Assembly: GCA_002694985.1 (NCBI GenBank)
Contig: NZNS01000005.1
Span: 1-64,000, forward strand
Source: Parvibaculum sp.
Lineage (GTDB): Bacteria; Pseudomonadota; Alphaproteobacteria; Parvibaculales; Parvibaculaceae
DNA: 64,000 bases
Reading direction: 5' to 3'
Positions 16,118 through 24,629 of this stretch are shown here, in pieces. Position 1 is the first letter of the stretch. Each line of letters begins with the position of its first letter. Under the pieces are notes generated by a model that was not told where the DNA came from, did no database searches, and saw only the letters and a program-made list of their open reading frames with translations. The position numbers were made by a program, and so were the translations under genes.

Positions 16118-17107
16118 TCAGTCGACGACAATTCGGGCACCTTTATGGCCATGGGCGATAACATTTTGCAGTGAGCTATCTGCAGCGGGCACATCGGTCA
16201 ACGGACCGACACGTACCCTGTAGTAAGGCAGGCCATCGACCATCGTGGTCTGTATCTCCACGCGTCCGACTCCCGTGAGTTCCTGTTTCACCGCTTCCGC
16301 ATTCTGCAGATTCTGAAATGCCCCGGCCTGAACATAGATATTGCCCTGGCCTGTGACCGGAACCAGGTCGACAGCTTCGGAACTGCGCGTGACTGGCTTA
16401 TCGGGAATGGGCTGCATTGTCGCCTGCGGCGCACTGCTCACACCCGGAGGTGCCGGCAAAGCCGTTGTTGAAACGGCGGTAACTGCCGTCACCGGAGCGA
16501 CTCCGGTTACCTTCCGTTCTTCTTTGGGCGTTACGACGGGCGGCGCGACAAAGGTTTCGGCAACACCCTGTCCGTTTCCAATGCCGCCTTCGAGCGGGGC
16601 GCGCCCAACATACTGAACACGAACCTTGGCGGTCCCCTTCTGCATGAAGCCGAGGAGCTCGGCCGCCTTCTTCGACATGTCGATTTCGCGGCCTGCCACG
16701 AACGGTCCGCGATCGTTCACACGAACGATAAGCGATTTCCCGTTTTCAAGATTGGTGACGCGCGCCAGAACCGGCATGGGCAATGTTGGATGCGCTGCGC
16801 TCAGCTGGTTCTCGTCGAACACTTCGCCATTGGCCGTCAGCTTGCCGTGGAACTGCGGTCCGTACCACGAGGCGATGCCCGTCGAGTCGTATTTCTCGTT
16901 TTCAGCCGGGTAGTACCAAATGCCGTTGATCTGATAGGGGGTGCCGACCTTGTAGATTCCGCCGCCCTGCTTGATCGGCGTGGAGCTTTTGGGCTGCGTT
17001 GTGCCGCAAGCGGCAAGTGCCAGCGCGAGCGGAATGAGGATGGCAAAAATCAGGGCGCGCGGCATCGCTGAGCCGCGGCGAACCGTTTCTGTAGATCGAA
17101 TAGGCAT
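16118..17107 (-). CDS. rlpA: Septal ring lytic transglycosylase RlpA, lipoprotein
   Basis: The protein has 329 residues from the ATG at 17107; a start at 17065 is also possible. The lipobox LALAAC predicts an outer-membrane lipoprotein. The double-psi barrel domain has GIASWYGPQFHGKLTANGE and VRVNDRGPFVAGREIDMSKKAA, with the catalytic D of NDRGPF. A Pro/Thr-rich linker leads to a C-terminal SPOR domain (YVQAGAFQNLQNAEAV ... YYRVRVGPL), which targets denuded septal glycan. It cleaves strands lacking stem peptides. The SPOR and carboxypeptidase neighbours fit a division role. Confidence 0.93.
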   Translation of the reverse strand: MPIRSTETVRRGSAMPRALIFAILIPLALALAACGTTQPKSSTPIKQGGGIYKVGTPYQINGIWYYPAENEKYDSTGIASWYGPQFHGKLTANGEVFDENQLSAAHPTLPMPVLARVTNLENGKSLIVRVNDRGPFVAGREIDMSKKAAELLGFMQKGTAKVRVQYVGRAPLEGGIGNGQGVAETFVAPPVVTPKEERKVTGVAPVTAVTAVSTTALPAPPGVSSAPQATMQPIPDKPVTRSSEAVDLVPVTGQGNIYVQAGAFQNLQNAEAVKQELTGVGRVEIQTTMVDGLPYYRVRVGPLTDVPAADSSLQNVIAHGHKGARIVVD

Positions 17108-17259
17108 AGGAAAACCCCGTTCGAGGACTTTGGCTGCGCCGCTCTGCAGCGAATCACCCCGCGAACACAATGAAAACCTTATAATCAGCCAAAGCCGCAG
17201 CGGCAAGGAGCGGTTCGGAAAGCACCATTTGCGGCGCTGCCGAATTGATCCCATCATGT

Positions 17260-18630
17260 ATGCTTGAACAATCCGTTTGCTTCTTGAATTGGACCGTCGT
17301 GAACGCCCCCCATTCCCTCTCCACTCCGTCCCTCACCGAAACTCTGGTTGCGCTCATTCGGGCAAAAACCGTGACGCAGAGCGATCTCGACGCTGCCGCT
17401 CTCTTCACGCTGGACGCTGTCGCAAACAGCCTTGCCGGTCGGAACTCAGGACCGGGTAAGGTCTTGTTCGATTGGTGGAGAAGTTCCTCCAATGCCGCCC
17501 CAGATCCGGGGCGGGAGGCCTTCCTCATGGCCGCTCTCTGCCACATTCTGGAAACAGATGACCTGCACAGGGAATCTGTCGTTCACCCCGGTTGTGTCGT
17601 CATTCCCGCCGTCTGGTCCTTGGCAAAAAACCGGAATACAGGCGGGCGGCAAGTCCTGATAGCCATCCTTCAGGGATTCGAGGCGGCAACGCGCGTCGGC
17701 ATGGCCGTAGGCCCGGAACACTACCGTATCTGGCACAATACTGCGACCTGTGGCCCCTTTGGCTCTGCGATGGCGGCCGCCTCGCTGCTTGATCTGGACG
17801 ACACTCAAGCGGTTCACGCGCTTGGCAACGCAGGTAGCCAGTCTTCAGGCCTCTGGGAGTTTCTGGAGACAGGCGCGATGACAAAGCATCTGCACGCTGG
17901 CCACGCGGCCGAAGCAGGCATCAGATCAGCGGAACTTGCTGCATACGGATTCACCGGCCCACCCAAGATTCTTGAGGGTGAAAAAGGATTCTTCCGTGCC
18001 GCCTGCCCCGACGCCGATCCGGAGGCAGTGATCCATGAGCCCGACGCACCCTGGCAGCTTACCCGGACATCAATCAAGCCCTGGCCTTCGTGCCGCCATA
18101 CACATCCGGCTATCGACGCGGCGGAGGAGTTGCGTACCCGCTTAGTCGCTGACGGAAAAGACCCGGCGAATATCCGCGAAGTGGAAGTTGCGACATATCG
18201 CGCGGCCCTCGACGTTTGCAACCGGCCGCGTGCTGCAACCGACTACGAGGCTAAATTCTCGCTACAGCACACAGTTGCGGCCGCGCTTCTTTTTCCCGAA
18301 GTAAACTTCGAAGCCTTTGGACCGGAAGCGAGGGAACGCTGCGCTGACCTTGCGTTACGGGTAAAGGTTGAAGTAGCTGATCCGTGGGCTTCGGCTTACC
18401 CGCGTTCCTGGGGTGGCCACGTAAGAGTGAGGATGGCTGACGGTGATGAAACCGAAGCTGAGAGAACAAACGCCAAGGGCGATCCCGAAGCACCGCTTGA
18501 TCGGAACGAAATGATCGGCAAGGCGGACATGCTACTCCGCCATGGAGGCATTTCTGCCCCCCAAACAATCATAGATGGGATTTTGGGGTTGGCATCCGGC
18601 GAGCCCCTGCCCCGGATAGATCTCGCGTGA
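17260..18630 (+). CDS. MmgE/PrpD family protein
   Basis: The protein has 456 residues from the ATG at 17260; neither this start nor the GTG at 17299 has a good ribosome-binding site. It matches the MmgE/PrpD fold throughout: DAAALFTLDAVANSLAGR, HILETDDLHRESVVHPG, YRIWHNTATCGPFGSAMAA, GLWEFLETGAMTKHLHAGHAA and SIKPWPSCRHTHPAID. Members include 2-methylcitrate dehydratase and cis-aconitate decarboxylase. No prpB or prpC is near, so the substrate is open; a hydroxy-acid dehydratase or isomerase is likely. It is transcribed divergently from rlpA. Confidence 0.85.
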   Translation: MLEQSVCFLNWTVVNAPHSLSTPSLTETLVALIRAKTVTQSDLDAAALFTLDAVANSLAGRNSGPGKVLFDWWRSSSNAAPDPGREAFLMAALCHILETDDLHRESVVHPGCVVIPAVWSLAKNRNTGGRQVLIAILQGFEAATRVGMAVGPEHYRIWHNTATCGPFGSAMAAASLLDLDDTQAVHALGNAGSQSSGLWEFLETGAMTKHLHAGHAAEAGIRSAELAAYGFTGPPKILEGEKGFFRAACPDADPEAVIHEPDAPWQLTRTSIKPWPSCRHTHPAIDAAEELRTRLVADGKDPANIREVEVATYRAALDVCNRPRAATDYEAKFSLQHTVAAALLFPEVNFEAFGPEARERCADLALRVKVEVADPWASAYPRSWGGHVRVRMADGDETEAERTNAKGDPEAPLDRNEMIGKADMLLRHGGISAPQTIIDGILGLASGEPLPRIDLA

Positions 18631-18633
18631 AAC

Positions 18634-19002
18634 CTATCCAGCGCTATCAAGCATTGGCTTGATGAAGCTGAGATAGGCCTGCCCGAAAAAACCGACAAAG
18701 AAAGGTAGCCATATCCAGGCCGTCCGCCAACGGAGCTTTATCTTCTTTTCATCAGGCGTTTCCGGTGGCGGCGTAACCCTCTGCGCTTCGGGCGCAGGAA
18801 CCGAAGGCGACACTTCCGCTTCTGCCGGAACGGATGCCGACGCGACCTGTTCTGGTGCAGACTGTGGAGCGGGAGCGGCAGCTTCCGCAAGCGTCAGAGC
18901 TCGTGAAACCTTACGTTCCTGGATGAACTGAAAAACCATAAAAATGCCGAGCAGCATGATGATGCCCAGCGGAATCCACGGCGACGTTAAATCAACCGGC
19001 AC
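18634..19002 (-). CDS. Two-helix membrane protein with Pro/Ala-rich linker
   Basis: The 122-residue protein has a hydrophobic segment at each end (about 10-27 and 96-116) separated by a disordered Ala/Pro/Glu-rich stretch and a basic KKIKLRWR patch. No family is recognised. The topology suggests both ends in the inner membrane with the linker on one side. It converges with the MmgE/PrpD gene, with three bases between stops. Confidence 0.6.
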   Translation of the reverse strand: MPVDLTSPWIPLGIIMLLGIFMVFQFIQERKVSRALTLAEAAAPAPQSAPEQVASASVPAEAEVSPSVPAPEAQRVTPPPETPDEKKIKLRWRTAWIWLPFFVGFFGQAYLSFIKPMLDSAG

Positions 19003-19319
19003 AACGAAACTCCCCCCATAACAACGTTCGCGGCATTCTCGCCGTCTTTTGTCTCATTTTGGCAAGCCCTGTAGGGACTTGCAAAAGGGATTTCACGTTA
19101 ACCATATGGATTCAGGCCAGAGGCTCTTCTCTGGCGCCAAAAAGCACACCGACTTCATGTGACGGATGAAGAGGAGGCGCCTTTGACATTTGAATCTGTA
19201 AAAATCGCTCGTGGGGCCGCCTGCATTCCCCTCACTCTTCGCTCACCGTAGATCATGCCAAAAGAAGAATGGCGCTCCCGCACGAATGGCAGGCCGCATA
19301 AATGACGGCGATGACGTAG
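19003..19319. other. Intergenic stretch before the tRNA gene, no gene seen
   Basis: About 315 bases with no credible coding sequence. It contains the upstream region of the minus-strand membrane protein and the downstream flank of tRNA-Ser. No integrase, attachment-like repeat of the tRNA 3' end, or terminator was found. Confidence 0.5.
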
Positions 19320-19409
19320 TGGCGGATGGGGTGGGATTCGAACCCACGGTGAGCGTGAACCCACGCCGGTTTTCAAGACCGGTGCCTTAAACCACTCGGC
19401 CACCCATCC
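19320..19409 (-). tRNA. tRNA-Ser(UGA)
   Basis: On the minus strand the 90 bases fold as a type II tRNA. The acceptor GGATGGG pairs with CCCATCC, the D-arm is TGGCCGAGTGG, and the anticodon stem-loop CGGTCTTGAAAACCGG has anticodon TGA. A long serine variable arm (GTGGGTTCACGCTCAC) and a GTTCGAATCC T-loop follow. The discriminator is G and the terminal CCA is encoded. It decodes UCA and, by wobble, UCG. Confidence 0.96.
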
Positions 19410-19472
19410 AGCTTCTTGGTTATATCGTGAGAAATCGCTTCTCAACCAGGAATTGCCAAGAGAGGAAGTCTT

Positions 19473-19889
19473 CTAGCGACCAATCTTGAACGTTGCACTA
19501 GCTTTCGCGACCAGATCGCCATTTTCGTTGCGAAGCTCGCCCTCGACGAAAGCAATCGATCTGCCTCGATGACGGACCCACCCCTCGCCTGTCAACGTTC
19601 CTTTGTCGGCGCGGCCAACGAAACTCGTTTTGAGTTCAAGTGTAACTTGCGGCGTACCGGGCTCATCATGCGTGAGACGCACTGCATGCCCGCACAGACC
19701 GTCCAGCATAGCGGACAGGAAGCCGCCAAAGATACGACCATCTCTATTCAGAAAGGAATCATCTGCTTCAAAGGAGGCGCGGATGTAGCCACGCCCGGCA
19801 TCTTTCTCAATAACTCTCTTGCCGAGTGTAAGAGCAGCGGGAGATTCCCAGTCGGGATCCAGCGCTGGATTATCTACTACTTCGTTCAT
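19473..19889 (-). CDS. PaaI-type hotdog thioesterase
   Basis: The protein has 138 residues from the ATG at 19889 (GGAAGGG upstream); the longer frame upstream lacks family features. The hotdog core has NRDGRIFGGFLSAMLDGLCGHAV, where the conserved HGG-type turn (here FGG) and the D of MLD form the thioester site, then TLELKTSFVGRADKGTL and GWVRHRGRSIAFVEGEL. It should hydrolyse acyl- or aryl-CoA thioesters in the cytosol, probably as a tetramer. Several CoA-ester enzymes follow within 15 kb, but none is in the same operon. Confidence 0.85.
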   Translation of the reverse strand: MNEVVDNPALDPDWESPAALTLGKRVIEKDAGRGYIRASFEADDSFLNRDGRIFGGFLSAMLDGLCGHAVRLTHDEPGTPQVTLELKTSFVGRADKGTLTGEGWVRHRGRSIAFVEGELRNENGDLVAKASATFKIGR

Positions 19890-19936
19890 TGCCCTTCCAT
19901 CTTGCCGGTGTTCCCGGGAATCTGATTTCCTGGAGT

Positions 19937-20344
19937 TCATGAAGTCGGATTGGGAAACGGCGGCACAAAGGTTTTCTTGAAACGCTCCTTGCACTCGGCA
20001 TGTTCCGCCGAAAGGAGCTCGTAACCTTCTGCGCTACACGCTTTGTCCGCCCGATACTCTGCGACGCCCTTGTTGGTGCAACCGCGAAGGTCAGGATCCC
20101 ACAGAAAGACGCACACCATGGGAATATAGCGTTCCTTGCAGGGGAGCTCGCGAATATATTTCTGTTGCTCCGGTGTGCGTCGATTCCACCATGCACTCCC
20201 GTCGGCGAGGCGCGTTCCATTCGTGTCGCTATTGATGCAATCGGGAATGCCATTCGCGCTCTGCGCAGTGGCATCCCCGGAGAACACGCCCGCAAAACAG
20301 AGCCCCAATCCGAATAACATACAGAACTGCACCAGGCATTTCAT
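19937..20344 (-). CDS. Exported cysteine-rich small protein, intact copy
   Basis: The protein has 135 residues. A signal peptide (about 1-27, ends ATAQ-S) is followed by a domain with six cysteines that likely form disulfides in the periplasm: PDCINSDTNG, ELPCKERYIPMVCVFLWDPDLRGCTNKG, ACSAEG, and AECKERF. A conserved WW pair (SAWWNRRTPEQQKYI) is notable. No family is recognised. A damaged second copy lies directly upstream at 20360-20677. The two form a tandem duplication in which this copy has kept its frame. Confidence 0.7.
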   Translation of the reverse strand: MKCLVQFCMLFGLGLCFAGVFSGDATAQSANGIPDCINSDTNGTRLADGSAWWNRRTPEQQKYIRELPCKERYIPMVCVFLWDPDLRGCTNKGVAEYRADKACSAEGYELLSAEHAECKERFKKTFVPPFPNPTS

Positions 20345-20359
20345 GTCGCTTCCTTTTGA

Positions 20360-20677
20360 CTACCAGGATGAAGCAGGAAAAGGCGGTACGGAAGACTTCA
20401 AGAAGACTCCCTTATTGGTGCATCCGCGAAGATTAGTATCCCATAGGAAAATGCAACTCATCGAGATATAGCGCTCAGTATACGGAAGCTCGCTGACATA
20501 TTTCTTTTCTTCTGTTGAACGCCTTCCCCACCAGGAAGCGGTCGCTTGCGGATTCCCACTCTTTTCGGAGGCGATACATTCGGCACCCCTAGGGCACGAG
20601 CTTCACCCGAATTCACAAGTGTCGGGCCGATCAATGGCAAGACCGAGAGCCAGACAGAATCGGACAACAGTTTTCAT
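20360..20677 (-). pseudogene. Decayed duplicate of the cysteine-rich exported protein
   Basis: A start and signal peptide (MKTVVRFCLALGLAI) at 20677 parallel the intact copy, but the frame stops after 24 codons. A different frame then reads ECIASEKSGNPQ, ASWWGRRSTEEKKYVSELP, ERYISMSCIFLWDTNLRGCTNKGV and VPPFP. These align with CINSDTNG, AWWNRRTPEQQKYIRELP, ERYIPMVCVFLWDPDLRGCTNKGV and VPPFP of the neighbour. Relative to it, one segment of about 30 residues with two cysteines is deleted between NKGV and VPPFP. A frameshift plus an internal deletion mark it as dead. Confidence 0.75.
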
Positions 20678-20813
20678 GATGCATCCTTCCGCGTCAGCCC
20701 CCAACGAGTAATCTCTTTTGCGAAATTGTCAGATTGGGTTGAACCCGCCAGCAGGAGGAACAAGGCCGGACCAGCTTGCATTGCATTAAGGCGGGCCCGG
20801 CCTTGTGTGAGCG

Positions 20814-21431
20814 TTATGCAGAAGCGGCGGCGGAGGGGCGCGCATTCATACGCTCGAACCAGGCTCCGACATTCTTCAGTTCGGGATTGAGTGGCTGTCC
20901 CACAGCCGCGCCAAAATCGAGAAACCCAAACAGCAGAATATCCGCCAGCGTCATTCGTTTGCCAGCGAGGTACTCCTTACCCGCCATCATCTTGTCAAGC
21001 CAGGAAAGGTTGTCTTGCGCAATAGCCTTGAGGCCATCTGCGGCGTCCGGGAGGCAGCGCATCCGATCCTTGAACAAAGGAAGCCCTTCCGAGAAACGGA
21101 AACCGTTGGCCAGGGGCTCGCAAATATTCAGGTCAACCCGGCGCGTCCACATGCGCGTCTCGGCCCGCTCTTCCGGCGTCGTTCCGATCAACGATCCGCC
21201 TGGAAATTTTTCGTCGAGATATTCGCAGATGGCTGTAATTTCAGCGAGACAGCTTCCGTCATCCAGCTCAAGCGCAGGGAGCTGACCTGCCGGATTCTTG
21301 GCGAGATAAGGCTCCTTCCGGTTCTCTGCTTGCATGATATCGACATCGACCAAAGGCAACTCGATGCCTTTTTCCTGCATGAACATTTTCACAACGCGGG
21401 GGTTTGGCCCAACCGAATTATACAATTTCAT
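20814..21431 (-). CDS. Glutathione S-transferase family protein
   Basis: The protein has 205 residues from the ATG at 21431 (GGGAGACG upstream). The N-terminal thioredoxin fold has MKLYNSVGPNPRVVKMFMQEKG, where S6 or N9 region residues would contact glutathione, then NPAGQLPALELDDGSCLAEITAICEYLDE with the cis-Pro and the ES-type motif here AE. The C-terminal helical domain ends with the conserved N-capping box LTLADILLFGFLDF-type segment (MTLADILLFG). The substrate is unknown. It is divergent from the MFS gene downstream and may act on electrophilic intermediates. Confidence 0.88.
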   Translation of the reverse strand: MKLYNSVGPNPRVVKMFMQEKGIELPLVDVDIMQAENRKEPYLAKNPAGQLPALELDDGSCLAEITAICEYLDEKFPGGSLIGTTPEERAETRMWTRRVDLNICEPLANGFRFSEGLPLFKDRMRCLPDAADGLKAIAQDNLSWLDKMMAGKEYLAGKRMTLADILLFGFLDFGAAVGQPLNPELKNVGAWFERMNARPSAAASA

Positions 21432-21590
21432 ATTCGTCTCCCTGTGTTCCGGACTTCTCAATTGCCGGCATATCTCATGATTATCCGAATGCGCATGGTG
21501 GCGCCACTTTTACGCCCTTTCATCTTGGCTCACGGCTGTTCCGTGTTTATCTAGACGCAATCCGGCAGCAGACCGGGAAAAGGAGACGAG

Positions 21591-22871
21591 ATGAACGCAC
21601 GCAGCCAAGCGGCGGGACAAGGTGCACCCGGCACTGGAATTTTTTATGGCTGGTTCGTCGTCGGCGCTGTCCTCGTAGTCATGACGGTCACTGCGGGCCT
21701 AGGTTTCTACAATCTTTCCGTCTATCTGAAGGCATTCATCGCCGAGCGTGGTTTTTCCGTCTCTGCGACTTCAGGCGCGACCGCTTGTTTCTTCATTTCA
21801 TCCGGAATTACCGGGCTGGGCGTTGCCTCCTTGATCGAGAAATACGACCCGCGTTGGGTCATTACAATCGGCGCCATGCTGAGCGCGATTGCGACCTTCG
21901 GAGCAGGCTATGTAACTGAGTTATGGCAGCTCTACGCCTTCTATGTTCTTTTCGGTGCGGGATATGCGGGCGCAGCACTCATTCCCGGCACGACGCTTGT
22001 GGCGCGCTGGTTCGTGCGCAAACGCTCTATCGCACTCTCCGTCGCATCGACGGGGCTGTCGCTCGGCGGCATCTTGCTTACACCGCTGGCCGCCAACATG
22101 ATCGAACATATGGGACTTAGTGGAGCAAGTCCGTGGCTCGCGGTCATGTTTCTGCTCGGTGTGATCCCTGTTTCATGGTTCTTTATTCGCTCCTCTCCTC
22201 ATGCGATGGGATTGGGGCCAGACGGCGATCCAATCATGCGCGATAAGAGCGGCGCACCGCTTCCAGCGGATGGAATCGACTTCGAGATGGCGATCCGCAG
22301 CCGCTTCTTCGTCTTCACCGCAGGCGCATTCATTTTTGCAATGATGGCTCAGGTCGGCGTCATTGCTCATCTGTTTCGTCTCGTGGCAGTGCGAAGCGGC
22401 AGCAACGATACGGCGGCGCTGGCTGTCGCGACAATGGCAATGGCAAGCATCGTCGGGCGACTGGTTGGCGGATGGGGACTTGTCTATATCTCGTCCCGAC
22501 TTTTCGTCTTCGGTCTCATGCTGGTGCAAGGCGTGGCTCTGACGCTGTATGCCTCCGCGGAAGGAACGCCTGCGCTTCTGGCAACCACTGTTATCTTTGG
22601 TGTAACGGTCGGGAATCTGCTGATGATGCAGCCTCTGCTGATTGCCGAGGCGTTCGGTCTCAAAGCCTATGGCCGCATCTATTCCTTCAATCAGCTCTTA
22701 ATGACACTCGGCGTGGCGACCGGCCCGGCCGCTCTTGGCTTCTTTTACGAATGGCTGGACGGATACGATGTCGCTTTTCTCGTTATGGCGGCGGCATCAG
22801 GCTTGGCATTTCTTCTCGCAGTTGCGGCCGGTCCTGCCCGTGCCCTTATCGAAAGTGAAAGCCATACGTAA
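21591..22871 (+). CDS. MFS transporter, monocarboxylate/OFA-like, copy 1
   Basis: The protein has 426 residues with 12 predicted helices and a central loop at about 205-230. The entry FYGWFVVGAVLV and the SVYLKAF, TGLSLGGILLTPL and VGRLVGGWGL segments are those of the MCT/OFA branch (oxalate, formate, monocarboxylates). A GGAGACG ribosome-binding site precedes the ATG. A second carrier with the same layout follows at 23265, with a dead gene between. A nearby malyl-CoA-lyase-like enzyme suggests an organic acid substrate, but this is only context. Confidence 0.88.
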   Translation: MNARSQAAGQGAPGTGIFYGWFVVGAVLVVMTVTAGLGFYNLSVYLKAFIAERGFSVSATSGATACFFISSGITGLGVASLIEKYDPRWVITIGAMLSAIATFGAGYVTELWQLYAFYVLFGAGYAGAALIPGTTLVARWFVRKRSIALSVASTGLSLGGILLTPLAANMIEHMGLSGASPWLAVMFLLGVIPVSWFFIRSSPHAMGLGPDGDPIMRDKSGAPLPADGIDFEMAIRSRFFVFTAGAFIFAMMAQVGVIAHLFRLVAVRSGSNDTAALAVATMAMASIVGRLVGGWGLVYISSRLFVFGLMLVQGVALTLYASAEGTPALLATTVIFGVTVGNLLMMQPLLIAEAFGLKAYGRIYSFNQLLMTLGVATGPAALGFFYEWLDGYDVAFLVMAAASGLAFLLAVAAGPARALIESESHT

Positions 22872-23192
22872 CTTCGGTTCTGGCGTCGTGCTCGACAACC
22901 CTGCCTTCATCCAGCATCACCGCGACCTTGATGGATGGGGTTAAAGTCGACCGAAATTCCATTATAGCCGGTCACTCCATCCTGACAGGAGGGACGGTGA
23001 TCCCGGAAAATTCGATTGTCGTCGTCCAAAGCGATCAAGAGGCGCAATAACAGCATTGCAAATGCCCTGAATGCCCGCTTTTACCACGAAAACGCGCTCG
23101 CTTATGCAAAAGGCGGCTATCGCGTGACCGAACGAGATAGCTTCCGGAAAACAATGGACGCGGAAATGAAGGCACTCGTTGAAGATGGCTAG
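22872..23192 (+). pseudogene. Decayed gamma-carbonic-anhydrase-like hexapeptide protein
   Basis: Three frames in succession read one protein. First FGSGVVLDNPAFIQHH (22874-22920), then ATLMDGVKVDRNSIIAGHSI and LTGGTVIPENSIVVVQ (22925-23030), then SIANALNARFYHENALAY and GGYRVTERDSF up to a TAG at 23192. The middle part is a left-handed beta-helix hexapeptide pattern and the end resembles the C-terminal helix of gamma-class carbonic anhydrase homologues. The N-terminal half is gone, and two single-base shifts (near 22922 and 23031) break the rest. It is a remnant lying between the two MFS genes. Confidence 0.65.
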
Positions 23193-23264
23193 ATTCTGCT
23201 TGGGCCTGGTGACCGAAAACGCTATTTAGGTCACAACAAATATTCATCGTTCGGAGCCTGAAAA

Positions 23265-24557
23265 ATGGAACCTGGCCAAGCGCCAGAAAGTCCGCGTGCG
23301 CAGACACGCGGCCCGATCTTTTACGGCTGGTACATCGTCGGCACGGTTTTCGTGATTCATACCGTGTCGTGCGGTCTCATCTTCTACAACCTCTCGATCT
23401 TCCTGAAAGCCTTCGTGGCTGAAGGTGGTTTCTCCGTCTCCGCCACATCCAACGCGACTGCTTTCTTTTTTATCTCATCGGGATTTTCTGGTCTGGTCGT
23501 CGGCTGGCTACTCGACCGCTATGACCCGCGCTGGATAGTGACTAGTGGGGCTTTTATATCTGCGACCGTTCTGGCAAGCGCCGGTCACGTCGCCGAAATG
23601 TGGCAACTATATTGTTTCTACTTCCTCTTCGGCATCGGGAATGCAGCGGTTGCCGTCATTCCGGGTATGACGATTGTCGCTCGGTGGTTTACGCGCCAGC
23701 GCTCCAAGGCGATTGCCTATGCTTCGACGGGGCTATCGCTCGGCGGTATCGTCTTCACTCCCCTGTCGGCAACACTCATTGAAAGATACGGACTGGGCGA
23801 AGCCGCTTATTGGCTCGGGCTTGTCCTTATCCTCGGTGTCGTCCCCATTTCGCTCATCATGCTTCGTAAAAGTCCTGAAGCGATCGGGCTTTCTCCCGAT
23901 GGCGACACGCCACAACGCAAAGCAGATGGAAGCCTCATGCCACCGGACGGCGTCGCTTTCTATGATGCAATACGGAGCCGCTTCTTCATTCTCTGCACTG
24001 CCGCCTTTGTTTTTTCCATGATGGCGCAGGTCGGATCGCTCGCACATCAATTCCGTCTTGTCGCGACACGCACTGGTGACGATCATATCGCCGCTCTTGC
24101 TGTATCGATCATGGCTGCATCAAGCATCGCCGGACGCCTTATTGGTGGGGCTTTTCTTTCGCGCATCTCGTCAAAACACTACCTCTACGCAATCTATGTG
24201 CTGCAAGGGATCTCCTTCTTTGCGTTTGCGTTCGCCGAAGGAATGGTCGCTCTTTTTATCGTCTCCTCGATGTTCGGTGCGACGGTCGGAAATATGCAGA
24301 TGATGCAGCCATTGATCTTCGCGGAAGCATTCGGCTTGAAGGCGTATGCCAGGATTCTCTCGGTAGCTCAGATGATTACGACCTGTGCGAACGCCGCTGG
24401 CCCGGCTCTGCTTGGTCTACTTTATGTATCGACAGGGGGATATCAAACCGCCTATCTCGCTATCACCGTTTCATCGATGCTGGGGTTTGCGTGCCTCTAT
24501 GCGGCCGGTCCTGTGAAAGCGATTCTTCACATGCAGGACAACGTCGCGGATTGCTGA
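23265..24557 (+). CDS. MFS transporter, monocarboxylate/OFA-like, copy 2
   Basis: The protein has 430 residues and is a close paralogue of the carrier at 21591. Shared segments are FYGW at the start, GFSVSATS, DPRWIVTSGA, STGLSLGGIVFTPL, AIRSRFF, MMAQVGSLAHQFRLVA, and TVGNMQMMQPLIFAEAFGLKAYAR. Conservation is highest in the second half, so both probably carry related anions. It has 12 helices. The gene is followed after 72 bases by the malyl-CoA-lyase-like gene on the same strand, so the carrier may import a precursor for it. Confidence 0.88.
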   Translation: MEPGQAPESPRAQTRGPIFYGWYIVGTVFVIHTVSCGLIFYNLSIFLKAFVAEGGFSVSATSNATAFFFISSGFSGLVVGWLLDRYDPRWIVTSGAFISATVLASAGHVAEMWQLYCFYFLFGIGNAAVAVIPGMTIVARWFTRQRSKAIAYASTGLSLGGIVFTPLSATLIERYGLGEAAYWLGLVLILGVVPISLIMLRKSPEAIGLSPDGDTPQRKADGSLMPPDGVAFYDAIRSRFFILCTAAFVFSMMAQVGSLAHQFRLVATRTGDDHIAALAVSIMAASSIAGRLIGGAFLSRISSKHYLYAIYVLQGISFFAFAFAEGMVALFIVSSMFGATVGNMQMMQPLIFAEAFGLKAYARILSVAQMITTCANAAGPALLGLLYVSTGGYQTAYLAITVSSMLGFACLYAAGPVKAILHMQDNVADC

Positions 24558-24629
24558 AATGCTTCATGGATTTCAGCTATCACCACCGTTAGACTGAAAC
24601 CGCATCCCCACTTACCCCGACGGATTGCC

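Noticed and set aside
17245..18630. MmgE/PrpD gene as prpD of a methylcitrate cycle
   Set aside because: No prpB, prpC or acnD homologue is close by, and the family has several other activities.
19320..19409. tRNA-Ser as an integration site of a genomic island
   Set aside because: No integrase lies beside it and no repeat of its 3' end was seen in the flanking 5 kb.
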